From Onthophagus taurus (lineage: Eukaryota; Arthropoda; Insecta; Coleoptera; Scarabaeidae), in NCBI RefSeq assembly GCF_036711975.1, contig NC_091967.1:14012001-14076000 (forward strand): 64,000 nt of DNA. The letters run 5' to 3'. The notes under the pieces were generated by a model that was given only the letters and a program-made list of their open reading frames with translations, ran no database searches and had not been told where the DNA came from. Positions 47,401-60,600 of the stretch are shown here, piece by piece; the first letter of the stretch is position 1, and each line of letters starts with the position of its first letter. Both the position numbers and the translations under genes were made by a program.

Positions 47401-49320
47401 GCGTTAACTCGACAATACCCTGGAGTTTTTGCTTTTGTCGATATCGTTTTCTGGTTAACAACTTGTAATCACGCAAGCATAAGCTGTTGCTCCCACACGT
47501 TCCTAAATATCCTTTTCCGTGAATCGGGGGTAAAAAATAGTGGTTACGTATATACCTCCTTTGGGAAGGTCCTTTTAAAATGGATGAGATTACGACGAGC
47601 GGCTTTGGTTACGGAATTCACATTTACATGAAAAAACACTGCGCCTTTGTGACCATCCTGCACAGTATAACGAGATACCCCAGTGTATAAGATTTTTGTG
47701 GATATTACGTTTATACTAAGGATAAAAGAATATCTTACTACGTTAACTTTTTAGTCGTACGTTTTATATCCTACTTTGAAATTTTATAGTTTTCCTTTGA
47801 CGATAAAGAAATTCAAACTAAGTTGTAATTCAATAGATTTTAATTTACTGCCTTTTTAAAGTAAAGTCGTTATATACAAAACACATTTCAATCGTGATTT
47901 TACAAGTACACACCCCGAGCTGTTTGGATCGTTCATTTTGTGAAGACGGAACGAGAAAAACGGATTTTCTAGATTCGATAAAATAGCACATTCCCGCATA
48001 AGAATCCACATGCGAAATTCGATGCGAGAAAACACAAGTGCATTGTAATACCACAGAGAATTCTCAATGAAGGAGAGCGCGTTCCTTCACAAAAATCAAT
48101 ATCTGACGAAATCCCTTCGAGCAACGTCAAATAAATTCTCTTAATCCGGTTATAAACGCTGACCGAAGAGATTGCATCCTCGGGAAATTCTTGTCTTTCT
48201 AAAGTCTAATAGAATCGTTTCCACATCTCAACCTTGACATACATTTAATGTCACCATTTTTACGATTACCCCATAACACCAAAAAACATCACTGTTATGT
48301 ATTTTGAAAATCTAATAGCACTAGAGTACCATTAAACCTATAGAGATTACTCTCTTTAGGCTTTATAAAGCACTTCGCGATGTGATATGAATTGGGGGAA
48401 GAAAAAATGTTATTTATATGCAGATGTACTCGTTTTACGGTTTAAGTCGATTCGTCGCTTTCACACAATTTTCACCTCGTCTCTAGAAAGGGTGTTTCGT
48501 TGAGGGAATTTACGAGCTTAAACGTAAATTTAAAGTTCGTCCGTTGAAGCGAACAATGACTGAGTGCACTCCGAAGAAACGTTATTATAAACATTTTAAT
48601 AAATATACTTTTTTTGTTGTTTACTTACTTCTAACAGTTTGAGTTTCATTTGTTTTCTTCGATAAAAAAAAGTACATTGTAATTTAAAAAATAAAGTTAT
48701 GTGCGCGTGTTTAATAAAAAGGCGATAACACAAAATTATACATAATTTATCATTATCAACTATATACATCTTTTACATAACAAGTTTAAGCAGAAGCTTA
48801 CAGTGTTTCTATAAATATTTGATTTAATAAATCTTTTTTTATGAGTAATTTTTATTTCAAATTAGGTCACAGGATTTTATGATTATATACTATTTTTGTT
48901 TTAATCGACAACTTATAATGGTTTTATTAATAACGTACGAAACATGCAAAATTCCGAAGCAATATAAGCTGAGAAGGTAAATAAATGTCTCGTGTCAGAA
49001 ATTATAACAAGACAACCTCTCAACCGATTTTGATGAACAATATCTCATTTGAAAGCTTAATCCTTGTACACGAACAACAAACAAAGTTGTTGTTTTACAA
49101 AGTACACGAAAATAACTCAAAAATAACATTTTTTAGGTGGTCATAACTTGTAAACGATGAACTCGATTATCAAGATCTATACGTCATTCGATTCGCCATA
49201 GTTTCTTCTACAGAAATCACAACATACCTGATCTCAATTTTTTCCCATTAACCTTGTACGGCCCTCACAATGAAAGAGTGTTCGGCTGGTTGTTTATACA
49301 TGTGTGGATGCCCGAAAGTA
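47401..49320. other. Unassigned intergenic sequence
   Basis: No supported gene. Small frames at 47383-47631 and 47845-48054 show no domain. Confidence 0.35.
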
Positions 49321-49334
49321 ATCACGGCATTTAG

Positions 49335-49580
49335 AACATTTTAGAAAAAATGTTTTGGTATAAAAGTTGTAGCAAACTTTATTCTTAACGATATTGCTTT
49401 TTTACACGTTTGCTCTCAGATACACAAATAACGTGAAAAGTTCGAAACGGTGAAAATTAGATGAAATCGTGGTTTTACATTTTATTGTTGGTGGAGTACG
49501 GGATTTGGAATGTTTTAGAAAAAAGGTTTAAGTATAAAAGTTGTAGCAAGCTTTATTCTTAACAACATTGCTCTTTTAGA
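49335..49580 (+). repeat. Two-unit direct repeat, period about 173 bp
   Basis: TTTTAGAAAAAA, AGTATAAAAGTTGTAGCAAG and CTTTATTCTTAAC appear at about 49340-49400 and 49513-49575 with few differences. Part of the unit is also related to 47240-47310, so this is a dispersed, locally tandem repeat. Confidence 0.6.
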
Positions 49581-50029
49581 GACTTACTGCTCTTGTGTAA
49601 AGAGACTTTGATAATCTCTTTACTACTGGAGTTCTTGTTGTTCAATCGTACAATTTGGTATACTAAAGTGGGGTACTACGAATTCTACAATAAAATGTAA
49701 GGGAATAGTTCGAAAAGGTTCCAAAAGAAAATTGTCATAAGGCGCGAACACCAACTGACTCGGATGATCGTAAAGACTATATTAACTTTTCAGCACAATA
49801 TGAAAGACCACTGAGCGATTTTTCGAGGTTAAGAAGTGCTCTATCATCATCACATCAGCTCATTTTTGCCGATTCGCGACACCTTTCGAATAAAATTCCT
49901 TCGTCAAAAATAACGTATATTCGCGAAGTCAGACAGATTATCATTATGATAAATGTATAAGTAACTCAAGTGTATATATACTTTGGTTTAATAATAAAAT
50001 CAAATACTTTATTAAAATCTCATAATTGA

Positions 50030-50660
50030 GGCGTTGGTTTCTACATATATGGAGAATTTCAAAACAATTTCTTAGAATTTGCGATTACATCGACGGATTT
50101 TTAAATATATCTAGATATTCATAATAACTTCAACGAGTGTTCTGAGAATTTATAAGGATTTCCAAAGATATTCAAGGATTTAAATCGAGTTCTAGGAATT
50201 CGTAGCTATTTCTATAAATCTCCAGCCGTTCAAGGATTTCAATAGAATTTGTGGATTTCTTTAAATTTTGTAATATTTTTCCTGTAAATTTATTGACTTA
50301 AATCGATTTCCAGAGATTTGCGGGCGTTATTAGATGTTAGCAAAGGTTTTAAGAGAATTTTCAAGAATGTTATGAGATTTAGAAGAATTCTTAAGGGTTT
50401 TCAGAGGTTTTATAAAGATGTTCCGGGATTTCTTACGATTCCCAGTTTGTACTTATTTACAGAGATTTACGTTACATTTTTAAGGATTTCAAACAAACTT
50501 ATTACGAGTTCCTTTAGTATCTGGAGATTTATAAAGATATTCATGATAATTTCAAATTGTTTTCAGGGATTTTTTTATAGATTTATTTAATTAAAAATAC
50601 AAATCTATCTTAGAGAATTTCTATGCATTTTTAAGGGTATCTACAGATTTTGTTGCTAAC
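50030..50660 (+). repeat. Degenerate short-period repeat tract (AAGGATTTC-like)
   Basis: Words such as AAGGATTTC, GAGAATTTATAAGG, CAGAGATTT, TATAAAGATATTC and TTCAAGGATTT recur every 25-35 bp over about 600 bp. It is a highly diverged minisatellite. The 90-codon plus-strand frame inside (50318-50590; repeated RFRR, GFQRF, GFL words) reflects the repeat and is not a gene. Confidence 0.55.
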
Positions 50661-53600
50661 AAATTCTTTCTAATAACTTTCTAAATTGTGAGCTTATTCA
50701 ATTTAGGCGAAGAGGTAGCAGTTGATTCGTCTTTTAATAATTTCGCACACCTTTGATGGAATAAATAAGTCTCAAATTAGTCTTGTTCAATCAACCCGAC
50801 GAAATTGTTGTGCTATTTTTAGAACTCGTTGTAGGCGTCGCGCGTCGTCGAGATTCTCAACCCATAAAAGAAAATAAATTAAAGATTAGGTTGGTTAATT
50901 GCGGGACCAACACCCAATGTTTCCAAAAGATGATTGAACTGTATATTTTGTTTCAAAGTGGTGTTATAATTCGGTTATAGTGAAAGAAAAATTGGTAACA
51001 AAATAATTTTAATTAAGTTATGTAATAAATTGTTAACTTTAACAATAATATTTTATTTAATTCAGTAAAAAGTCTAAATAAAATTTGAATAACAATGTTG
51101 TAGTTTAACATATAAGCCAAATACGTAAATGTACATACGCTTCCACGAATCGAAATGGGACGAGAACAAACGCTAACGGAACTTGTTTAACGTCAGCTAA
51201 ACAAAAGTAAAAAGCTTTAAAGTTGTACTTGACATTCCAATTTGGATTCTTTTTGTTAAAAATAAAGTTGAAAATTTTGGTGGAGGCGCTGGACACTATT
51301 TTATTCTTCCACAAAACTGTCTTATGCCGATAGTATTAGTGGTAGCGAATCGGTTCACCGCGTGACAAGCAATGGATACTTGTTAATGAAAAAGTTTGGT
51401 AATCTCGATTTAAATTGAACAACTTAAATTGCTATACGAACGCCTCGGTTTGACACGTTAATTTCAAGTTGTTCATTGGTGAGGCGGCTCTCCTATTTAT
51501 CTTTGGACGAAATGTGGCGTATTTAATAGCGTATAAAAGATTGAAATAAAACGTCACTTAACTAACTAACCGGGATTTATTTAGCGGAATATTTTATTTT
51601 TGCGTCTGTTCCGTATTTCAGTGCAATGGAGAAAACTTTAAAAGAAAGATATTGGCCGGCATTAAATTTTCATTTGCCTAATGGAAAACTTAATGGGTGG
51701 ACGTTACTATCGTTCAGACAAAGTCTCCTAAGTGACCTTTAATGCACCGTTTGTTTCGTAATTTGCAACGAGTTACAATACAATAAAAATTGGTTTACAC
51801 AATAAAAATAAATTACTACTTAAATTTTATTACTCTATGTGTGTACTTCGTAATCCTTATTTAGTTAAAGTTTAGAAGATTCTTTTTGCCGGAAAAATAT
51901 GTCACGTGAAGCTTAAATCAAGTCGATTTTCATTTTACGATACAACGGTAATGTGTCCATACGTGTACTTGGTTAACGTAGATAACATTGAGTGTGTCCC
52001 ATGTGGGCAAGCATCCAGCTGTAAAATGCCAAAAACTCATATTACAGACTTGACCGTCCTCTAATCTTAGCCCTCCGTTGAACGGTTTTCCGTTGCGATC
52101 ATCCACACCAAGGTTTAATGCGGGATATATATACATAGGATGTTATTCAAAATAAATCACAATAAATTGTAACTTTAAATATAGAATTAACTTTAAAATG
52201 AGATTTAATCTCTACTTATTTTCTCTGTTCAAGTTATCTCCTCAAAGAGAAGCAGCTTTAATAGATTAGTAACAGTGCTGTCGCGTCATGTATATAGAGC
52301 TTGTGCCCTACTCTTAGTAGAGCGCTTATGACGTTAATTCTTAATTGTGGTCGTACGCACGAAGGGACTCAGTTGTCGTGGGATCTAGTCTCTGAAATTA
52401 GTTAATTTCCAAGTGCGAGGTATCTCTTAACAAAGTTATAAAGGAAGATAAACGACTTTATTACAAAGATTATGTCACTAAGGTACTAATTAGTTTCAAA
52501 AATAATTTGAGAAATGTTTTAAACTAATACTTGAATACTTGTAACAGGTTCTAATTGGGGTTGATTGAAGTAGTTATTTAAAAATATTCAGATACTTTAA
52601 AAAAGTAAATTGGAAACAACGGCCTATTACCCATGACCTAAAAATCAATACAGTTCCAGTGACATAACAAGCTATTTTGCATCGAAAAGTCATATATCTG
52701 CAATAACTGAAAGAGTACTTACCTTTTTTTACCTGCAGTAATAAACAACAACGGATCCGTGATTGAAAGCTTTGTTTTGACCGTTGTTTATTGGAAAATG
52801 TGTTTTGGTCGCATTGTTGCTGCTTAATTTGTGATACAATTACGGTTTTGTGGATTTTTATTTGTAAAAGTTTTTGAGTTTATTCAGCAATTTTACATTT
52901 CCAAATTGATCAAGAATACTTTACGGTCTACAAATTTGTGTAAAAACTTTTTATGATTTCCCATACGTTTTTTATACGTTTTATACATAATAGATAAGTT
53001 TCTTTTCTATAAATACATATGAGTGGTTTAAGTATCTTTTTGCATGAGAGGATTTGAATCGAAAGAGAATGAATAACTAATGACAAGGAGGTTATTAGGA
53101 ATAAAAAGGAAAACATCATGAATTAAAGAAGAAAACCATGCCACGAGATGCGAAAGTTGTTTGATTTTAGGCGGGGTTTTTAAGAAATTTCGAATTGATA
53201 AAGAGCATGTAAAGAGTAATGGAGAACCATGCAGAATATATTAGTTATAACCAGACATCAAACGAGCTAATATTAGAGTTCCTAGGTAAATAGGATGTGC
53301 TTAATGGACTCATAACTTTGTGTCGAATACTGGGCTAATAAGTCTAAATACTGGAAACATCTCCACATTTTGTTGAGTGGTTTACGTGGGGATAATCCCT
53401 GACTTTATTTCTGCCTCGGTGATGATCGCTCGAAAATCCAAGAAATATGTTCTGTGACATGAAAATTATTGGCTAAATACAGGTCAATATAGCAATAAAA
53501 AGAAATGAGGAATGATGTCGGACAGGATTCTTGAAGTTGGTCATAAAAAGGTTTTTTCAGGCGAATGTACACAGAGAATGTATTCTTCTGTGGGTACCCT

Positions 53601-56210
53601 ATTTCCTGGACCAAGACGGCATATATAAGTAGTGCCATACAGCAAGCATCGTTGCATACATATTTTTAAATATACATATAAATAAGCGTTATTTGAAGGA
53701 AGAGTTGTTTCACATTACCTGGAGGGAACAAAAAAGATGCTTCAAGTTATTTGTATATGCTGGGCATAACGAAAAGCTGCTAAAATAGTATATAAAGCCA
53801 ATTAAATGTATCCATATATCTAACTGTAGATATATATAGATACTGATCCTACTTGTGTTTCTGTGGGTTTGCTGCACTACACCTAATATGGCTTTCGACA
53901 GGGAAGATCGATAATAGAGGCTGTTTCTGAAATATTGCGTACCTTCAACAAGGTATAGCGCATAAATCACCATTCCAGTATCGATTAAATTGTTCCGTAA
54001 AGTAGCTGAGAATTAAATGAATGGCCTGGGTAGAAATGGTGTCATTAGGAATGTATAAAAGTGAATATTCTCAGATATGTTTGGCCAGAATCCACAATTT
54101 ATTTAAACTTTTAGGAAGCAATATATCACAAATTGGGCGGTACGTTTTAGACATGGAGATATCTTAATACAAACATTAGTTTTTTAGAATTGGGCTTCTT
54201 CGGAACCGTAGCTTGAAATAATGCTTCAAATATAAATTTACTTAGACAGAACGTGAAAACGTTTCGATTCAAAATTTTATATAATGTTAATATTTCGTTT
54301 ATTAGATTCACAAACAACTCATATAAGTAAGCTAAATGTTCCACACTTTAAGTTTAAGACTTTTTAAGTGTTAATTTTATTTCAAAACTGATAAAAACAG
54401 CTTCCTCTGCAGCTGATACCGAAACTATTCAATCGCAATTTTCAGACGGTAACACTTGTTCGGCAAAATCCATAAATTTGAAGTGTGAAACTTCCGTACT
54501 GCTCGCCCGAACGGAATTAAAATTTCAAATTGCCTCCACAATCTATTATAGTTCATAGTTTCAAGGTTTCATTTTCTTGTAAAAGTTTCAGATCGCAATG
54601 GGAACTTCCGTTTCTTGATGGAAGAAATAAGAACACAAGCAAAATTTTAATGTGAACAGCAAATAGAATAAATTAACACAAAATAACTATATCTTATATT
54701 CAAAACTGAAACTGAAGCAAATTCTTTGATAACGATTGTAAATCATTAATCTTCCAGAGGATTGCACATCTTACTTGGAAGTCAAAACTAGAATTCAGTG
54801 AATCTTAATCAAATATACGATGTAACCGTATTGCGGATATTGAATGTGTACTAAAGCGGTCACGTGGTAGCAGCAGTTTGTGTTGTTAGCATAAGGACTT
54901 TTGTCATAGGAAGCTACTCCTTTAGCAGCATTTGGTGGTACGCTTGATTGGCGGTTTATTACACAACCGCAAATTTGTCCTCAAGGAACGCTCACCAAAG
55001 CGCGGCGGAATAGGAAATTAGGTGCCCCAGAGCAAGCGGATTTCTTAGTCACATCACACGCGCCCTTCCCGGATAATATCACGTGAAATTTGGAGGGTGA
55101 AGGTAATTTGAAGTTTCTATGGACTGGGAAAATTGAGCGAGATTTGTAAGAAATCTAATTTCGGTCGAGTTCTTCGAGATTGCGGCAAATGTTCAAGTTT
55201 TCCAGATTGTAACAAGTTTTATTAACGAAATAGGTATTCTACCGGTGCTTAAAAATACATTTCAGAATTCATTAAATAAATGAAATTGTTCCAAATAATT
55301 TAATCTAAAAAAATTGCAAATCAGTTATACGCATCGGGTGTGCAATAGGAGTCATGTACACAGTTCGACCACTACATGGAGTATGAATTATAATGTTTCG
55401 AGTTTCGTTTGATGGCGTTTCTAACCTTTGACTGTACACTGTTTGTCATTCGGGAAATCCTTCACGAGCGAAACGAAAAATTCGATTTATTCTTCTAACA
55501 AATAGATCATCGCTTTATTCTGCAGCTGCCAGCGACACATATTCAACATGTACGTTTTGCTTTGCAGCATGAATTTTTATCAACCTTGTTTCTTTGAAAT
55601 TTATTTCTTAGCAAAAAGTAGCAAAAAAAAGTTTTATAACAATTTTATTAAACACGAATTTATATTAATTCAGGAAAGAAAATTTGTGTTAAAGTTTGAA
55701 CAAAATTGATCCAATAACAATGGTGAGTGGAAAGTTTGTGAGTAATGTGCATTGTAGGTTAGCTGTAACTGCCACGGGAATTGAAATGTTCTCGGCCTGC
55801 ATTACCGCATTATATTTTCGATATTATCCCAAGACACGCGCTTGAACCATGAGGATGTATCCGCAAAAAAACATCATTTTTCAACATATAGAACAAGACT
55901 AAACTAATGGTTAAGGCCGGAAGGGATGCAAGGAAATCGCTTCATGGTATTCCGCGAGACGAGGAGAGGGCGTCGTATGTGTATACCCTCGAAAGTTCGT
56001 TTACATGAATCAGTCGTTTGCGATTTTCCGGGCGGATAGGATCACGGAGAGTGTTTATTAAATTTCCTTTTTATATAAAATACGATCCCGAGGTTGGATT
56101 CTTGTCGGGTTCAATTTACAGTATGTATTACGCCAATGTATACGATGAAAAGGTCAAAAGAATTTTGAATAAACCGAAAAAATAGATACAAAAAATAACA
56201 GATATAGAGT
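50661..56210. other. Gene-poor intergenic sequence
   Basis: No convincing exon. Minus-strand frames between 51930 and 54344 (60-87 codons) lack recognised domains; some may be old transposon debris but I cannot name a family. Confidence 0.35.
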
Positions 56211-56211
56211 A

Positions 56212-56372
56212 CAGTAAAAGCTCGATATAACGGGCCTCCTTCTGAAGACGTACGGCTAAGCCCGAAACTTTCTAGTTCTAGGTCTAATGTTAGTTCTAGT
56301 TTTAATCCTTATTCAGGGCTAGATTGTTGTATATTTTTATTGAACTAAAGGTAGAACTAACACTAGACAAAG
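56212..56372 (+). mobile_element. CTAG-rich MITE, truncated copy with intact left end
   Basis: After TA (56210-56211) it starts CAGTAAAAGCTCGATATAAC, then CGGCTAAGCCCGAAACTTTC, TAGGTCTAATGTTAGTTCTA, GGGCTAGATTGTTGTATATT and GAACTAACACTAGAC. The match stops at about 56370 without a right terminus. Confidence 0.7.
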
Positions 56373-56379
56373 GTATTGA

Positions 56380-57395
56380 TAAACGTTGATTTCAAAACAG
56401 TAATGGTTAAATCAAAACAGACTTTAACCATTACTCTTACTTTAACCTAATTGACCGTAAGTGAACCTACACAGGGTAAAATGGAAACTTTTTTCTGCTA
56501 AAATGGAAACAAAATGTGCCTTAAATAATTAAATGTCTAAAACATTGGTGCAAATGTAAAGCCATTGTTATGTGGGAGACGATATAAGTGGGTTTCCCTA
56601 CTTATATAATAACCGGCCTTTCAACCCGGTTTTTGCATATTTATCTTCGTTGTGCTTTTTATTGTATCTACCCTTTTCCAGCACGTCGCGACGTAGGGTT
56701 AATGATTTTACGAGGAAAGGGCATTGTGGTGGTTTCTCGACTTTTCTACCCCGACGACATTTATTCAACGAGCAGCTTTGCGTAACGACTCACACCTGTT
56801 CTCGAAGTGGGTTGCATAAATCTTTTTTAATAGTTCTTTTTGAGTACAATTAACTACGTAACAATTCTTTGCCCATCTACTTCTTTTACATAACGAATAT
56901 TGTTCTCGTTAAATTAAATAAAATGGCAATTTATTTAATCACAATATCTAGTATAAATAACTTTGTACGTCAATAAGTTTGGTGTTGTTTTGGAAAGTAG
57001 GAGCTGCAGTTTACGGGACTTTATAAATCCACGAAATTACTTTACGCGGTTTGCATTCGCTCGACCTCTTTTGCCTGAATAACCGGAAACGACCGTCATA
57101 CTTTACCCTGGTCTACAGCGAGATGGAGTTTAGATTCTACTTTAAAAGAACGGGATGAAAAAGGAGATCCAAACACCGACCGTAAATTCTCGGATTGCAG
57201 TCGTTCTCGTCGCAAGTTAGACCTTTCTATGTCTGTCCCAGTTGGGATTGCTTGCGAACAGATTTAGATTGAGATGAAGATCTCGTTTAAATATACTTCC
57301 TTTCTCTTAATTAATTAATTCTTATTTTGAACTATCTTTAATTACGAAAATGGTGTTTTCTTACAATTTTTTATTTATATAAGTACGAAGGCTTT
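56380..57395. other. Unassigned intergenic sequence
   Basis: Overlapping plus frames at 56572-56853 show no domain. Nothing else recognised. Confidence 0.35.
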
Positions 57396-57399
57396 CACG

Positions 57400-57620
57400 G
57401 CCGGTGTTAAACTAAAACTAGAACTAATAATAACACTCTCACTAGAACTAATACTAGACCTGGAAACTTTTGAGTTAACCAGGGAGTCTTTTGAAAAAAT
57501 GTTTGACGTTTCGGATGTTGCAACCTTCTTCAGAAATATTCGAATTTCGTTGAACCAGTCCTAAGTCTACTGTTAGTTCTAGTAATAGTGCTACTATTAT
57601 TTCTAGTTTTAGTTTAATTT
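57400..57620. repeat. CTAG-rich repeat with CTGAAGAAGG...GAAACG segment
   Basis: The left part (AAACTAAAACTAGAACTAA...ACTAGACCTGGAAACTTTTG) and right part (CTACTGTTAGTTCTAG...TTCTAGTTTTAGTTT) are CTAG-rich arms of opposite sense. Between them the minus strand reads TTCTGAAGAAGGTTGCAACA and TCCGAAACGTCAAACATTTT. The 57410-57540 portion is the inverted counterpart of 21275-21418. Confidence 0.65.
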
Positions 57621-57624
57621 TTTA

Positions 57625-60600
57625 TTCCTTTTAATTTTATCATCAATTACCATACATTCATTAATTCCAATACCTATATTATTAAATTTTCTAACATACA
57701 ATAAGTTGGGGCTATTATTTCCTCTTAGCACGTAGTGAAGCATGACGCGTCAGTTTACCAGGAAATTCCATTCTATACTCAGTTAATCCTCTTCGCATCC
57801 TCCCATCTAATGAATTTCATAGTTGCTATTATGGAGGTGTAATTATTACAAAGTTAAGCTGAAGTAAGAAGATTTTCTCCCGGTTTACAATCAATCAGAT
57901 CTTTTTCTTTTAGGTGAAATAAAAAGCGAATGGGAAAAAACCATTAAAGAGCATGGTGGCACGTTAAACATAATAGCGAGAAATTTCGTAGGGTTGATAT
58001 TATTAAAAGGGGTTCTCACAGTATAAATTGCACCCACGATACAACACAGGTGCTGGTTTCTCGCTTGAGATTAAAACCGAGAGAATGGCGGCTTCCATTA
58101 AACCTTAATGCGTCCATTCTTTCGAATGAATCATTATATTCCATCCAGAGTTTAAGTTAAATTTTTCCAGATTTCTCTGGTTTCTTTTAGAATCATTTAG
58201 TAAAAATCCTTTATGAAATGTGGTTAAAATTGATTGAGTTATAAAATTACATGGCAGTAAATTATCAAAAACTTAAAATTTGTAGAGGGAGAATCAAATA
58301 AAAGTTGAGGTTCTTGACAGCGAATAAATGAGATCTTTATTCCAGTCGGAAGTTTTGTAATTATTCAAGGCAGTTTTGTAGTCGGCAATGAATTAATGGA
58401 AGTGCGTGGAGTACGAAACGTCGGCCGGGACATTCGCAATTTCGCCTTCTCCAAGTACTCTATTATACCCGCAACAGTGCCGATTCTATGCTGCATTTGA
58501 ACAATCGCCGCGTTCGTATCAACGGTAAATACTTTATGCAAATACAGTCTTGTTTCAATTAAATTGCTTCTTTTGTTCTACAAGTATAATATTAGAGATT
58601 CCACTGGTTTATTAATACTTGAGACTTTATTGAGTTCAGTGAAACCGCTATATTTGATGTATAACGAACATAAATATATTTTTATAAACAGTTATTAAAC
58701 AACAGAATTTTTCATTTTCTGAAATATTTATTCTGGAAATTTCAAGGTAATTTCTGGTCGCATAGGGGGAAATGCCAAACATTGAAAAATGTGAAAGGGT
58801 TAAACAGATCTCCATTAACGCAATTTTTTCGTTAAAAGGGTAGGTAGCTACCCAGCGGAATTTTCTGGGTAATAAAACATGTCATGAATTTTTAGGCAAG
58901 AAGCATATTGACCTTTAACTCGAAAATCTTATTTACGTAGCATTGTATTTATTGTATCAAATTTTCCTCAAAACATTTATTATGATGTCTGATTTATCAT
59001 TTGATGTATATCTCTTTTATCATTGGAGCTCCATGCATTTTGAATTGTAATAATGGCACAAAATTTGTTGCTTCTGTTTTAAAGGAGTTAGTGTCTTATT
59101 GGCCTGAAAAAAATTAGTAAATTAAAAACAGCATCACTGCCAAAGTAAAGATTCTATATAAAAATCAAACTTATATCTAGATTCTTATCCATTATCTTTG
59201 TTAGCTTTATAATTGTGGAATAATAAAATAACTAACTAATGAAACACATTGAAGGAGAGAAAAGGGAACAAGAAAATGAATATAACAAAAACTAATTTTA
59301 TTATTTCAATTTATCGTTACTGTACTAAAACTATTTCTAGTTATGTGTAATTACGTTTAATCAATGAAAACTTCGTACCTAATACTGACTCAGATCTATG
59401 TTTATTACAGAGTAAGTGCTAGAACACATTAGTTGAAACACTGTTTACAACGCCTTTAACTGGGTCACTCAAATGAGATTATGCTATTAATTGAACAACA
59501 GAACAAACGCATTACACTTTGCAAAAGTTGCACCATCCGACGAGTGTTACGTGACTGTTGTCGAGCTAAAATTAAATTTGCTATTAATTACAGTTGTTCT
59601 TTTCGCGTGCTGAAAAGCGTTGCCTATAGAATTTGATTTATATTTTTTTAAATGAAGCTGTCTCAACATGCTGAAATATTCATAACGTTCATAAATCGAA
59701 TAGTTGGAAAAAGTTTTTGTTAATTTATCGTATTAAAAGAAATTTTATGGAACTTGTTGGACACGTAGGATGGAATAGACTTCGTTTTGAGCAGCAAGTA
59801 TGGCCTACATACACGGTTTTGTGGTTCTAAATAATTCAGATGTCTCGACTTATAGCAGTGACGAGATAACAATATAAAGTGCTTTTCAAGGTAACGTTTT
59901 ATACATAATGGAACAGATTTATGTGGAGTGGCTGTCACGGTCAACTTTTTGCTGAATAAAGTTTGTTCGACCGAAAATTTGAAACAACAATTTTATTGCG
60001 AGAGCTCATTCGTTATTGGTCAAATTTCTAGTTTGCTTCAATGAACTGTTGAACTTCAACGACCCCTGTTAGAATGAAACATGAGCGGTGTTTGAAAATG
60101 GGCGTGCAGAGGCCACGCCGAGATCGTACCGATTAACCTGAAACGCTGCCGGTGAATTGAGTTTGCACGGCCAGCGGAATTGATATTCCAGATTAAATAG
60201 TCAGATCCATCTGCTAGGCACGATTTATTGGACATCTAGATAAAGGCAGGATTAGGCCTACTGCACTCCATGGTTTTCATTGAATAGAACATCACGTCTA
60301 TGCTAATGAATGTAAACGTGATGGATATTTTTGAATAAGAATGTTATTGATTAACATTATTCATTGAAAAATACAAACTTACCTTATTTTAATATTTACT
60401 CATTGAGAATTCGATTTCTTAAAGGTTTTTTTTGTTAAAAAGAAACAATCTACGTATGTTATCATTTATTAGATCCCCTGTAATGTATATAATAACAGTA
60501 GAACATTAAGTACAGGTACATTTCGGACTGTTATAACTTTCACATAAAAAAGAATATAGCATCACTAATATAATACAACGAGTATTTTAATAACAGCTGC

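Noticed and set aside
50318-50590. 90-codon plus-strand open frame
   Set aside because: It is generated by the degenerate AAGGATTTC-like tract and its words simply repeat the DNA period.
51930-52136. 68-codon minus-strand frame (AGCLPTWDTLNV wording)
   Set aside because: Looked briefly like retrotransposon-derived coding sequence, but I cannot match it to a named domain.
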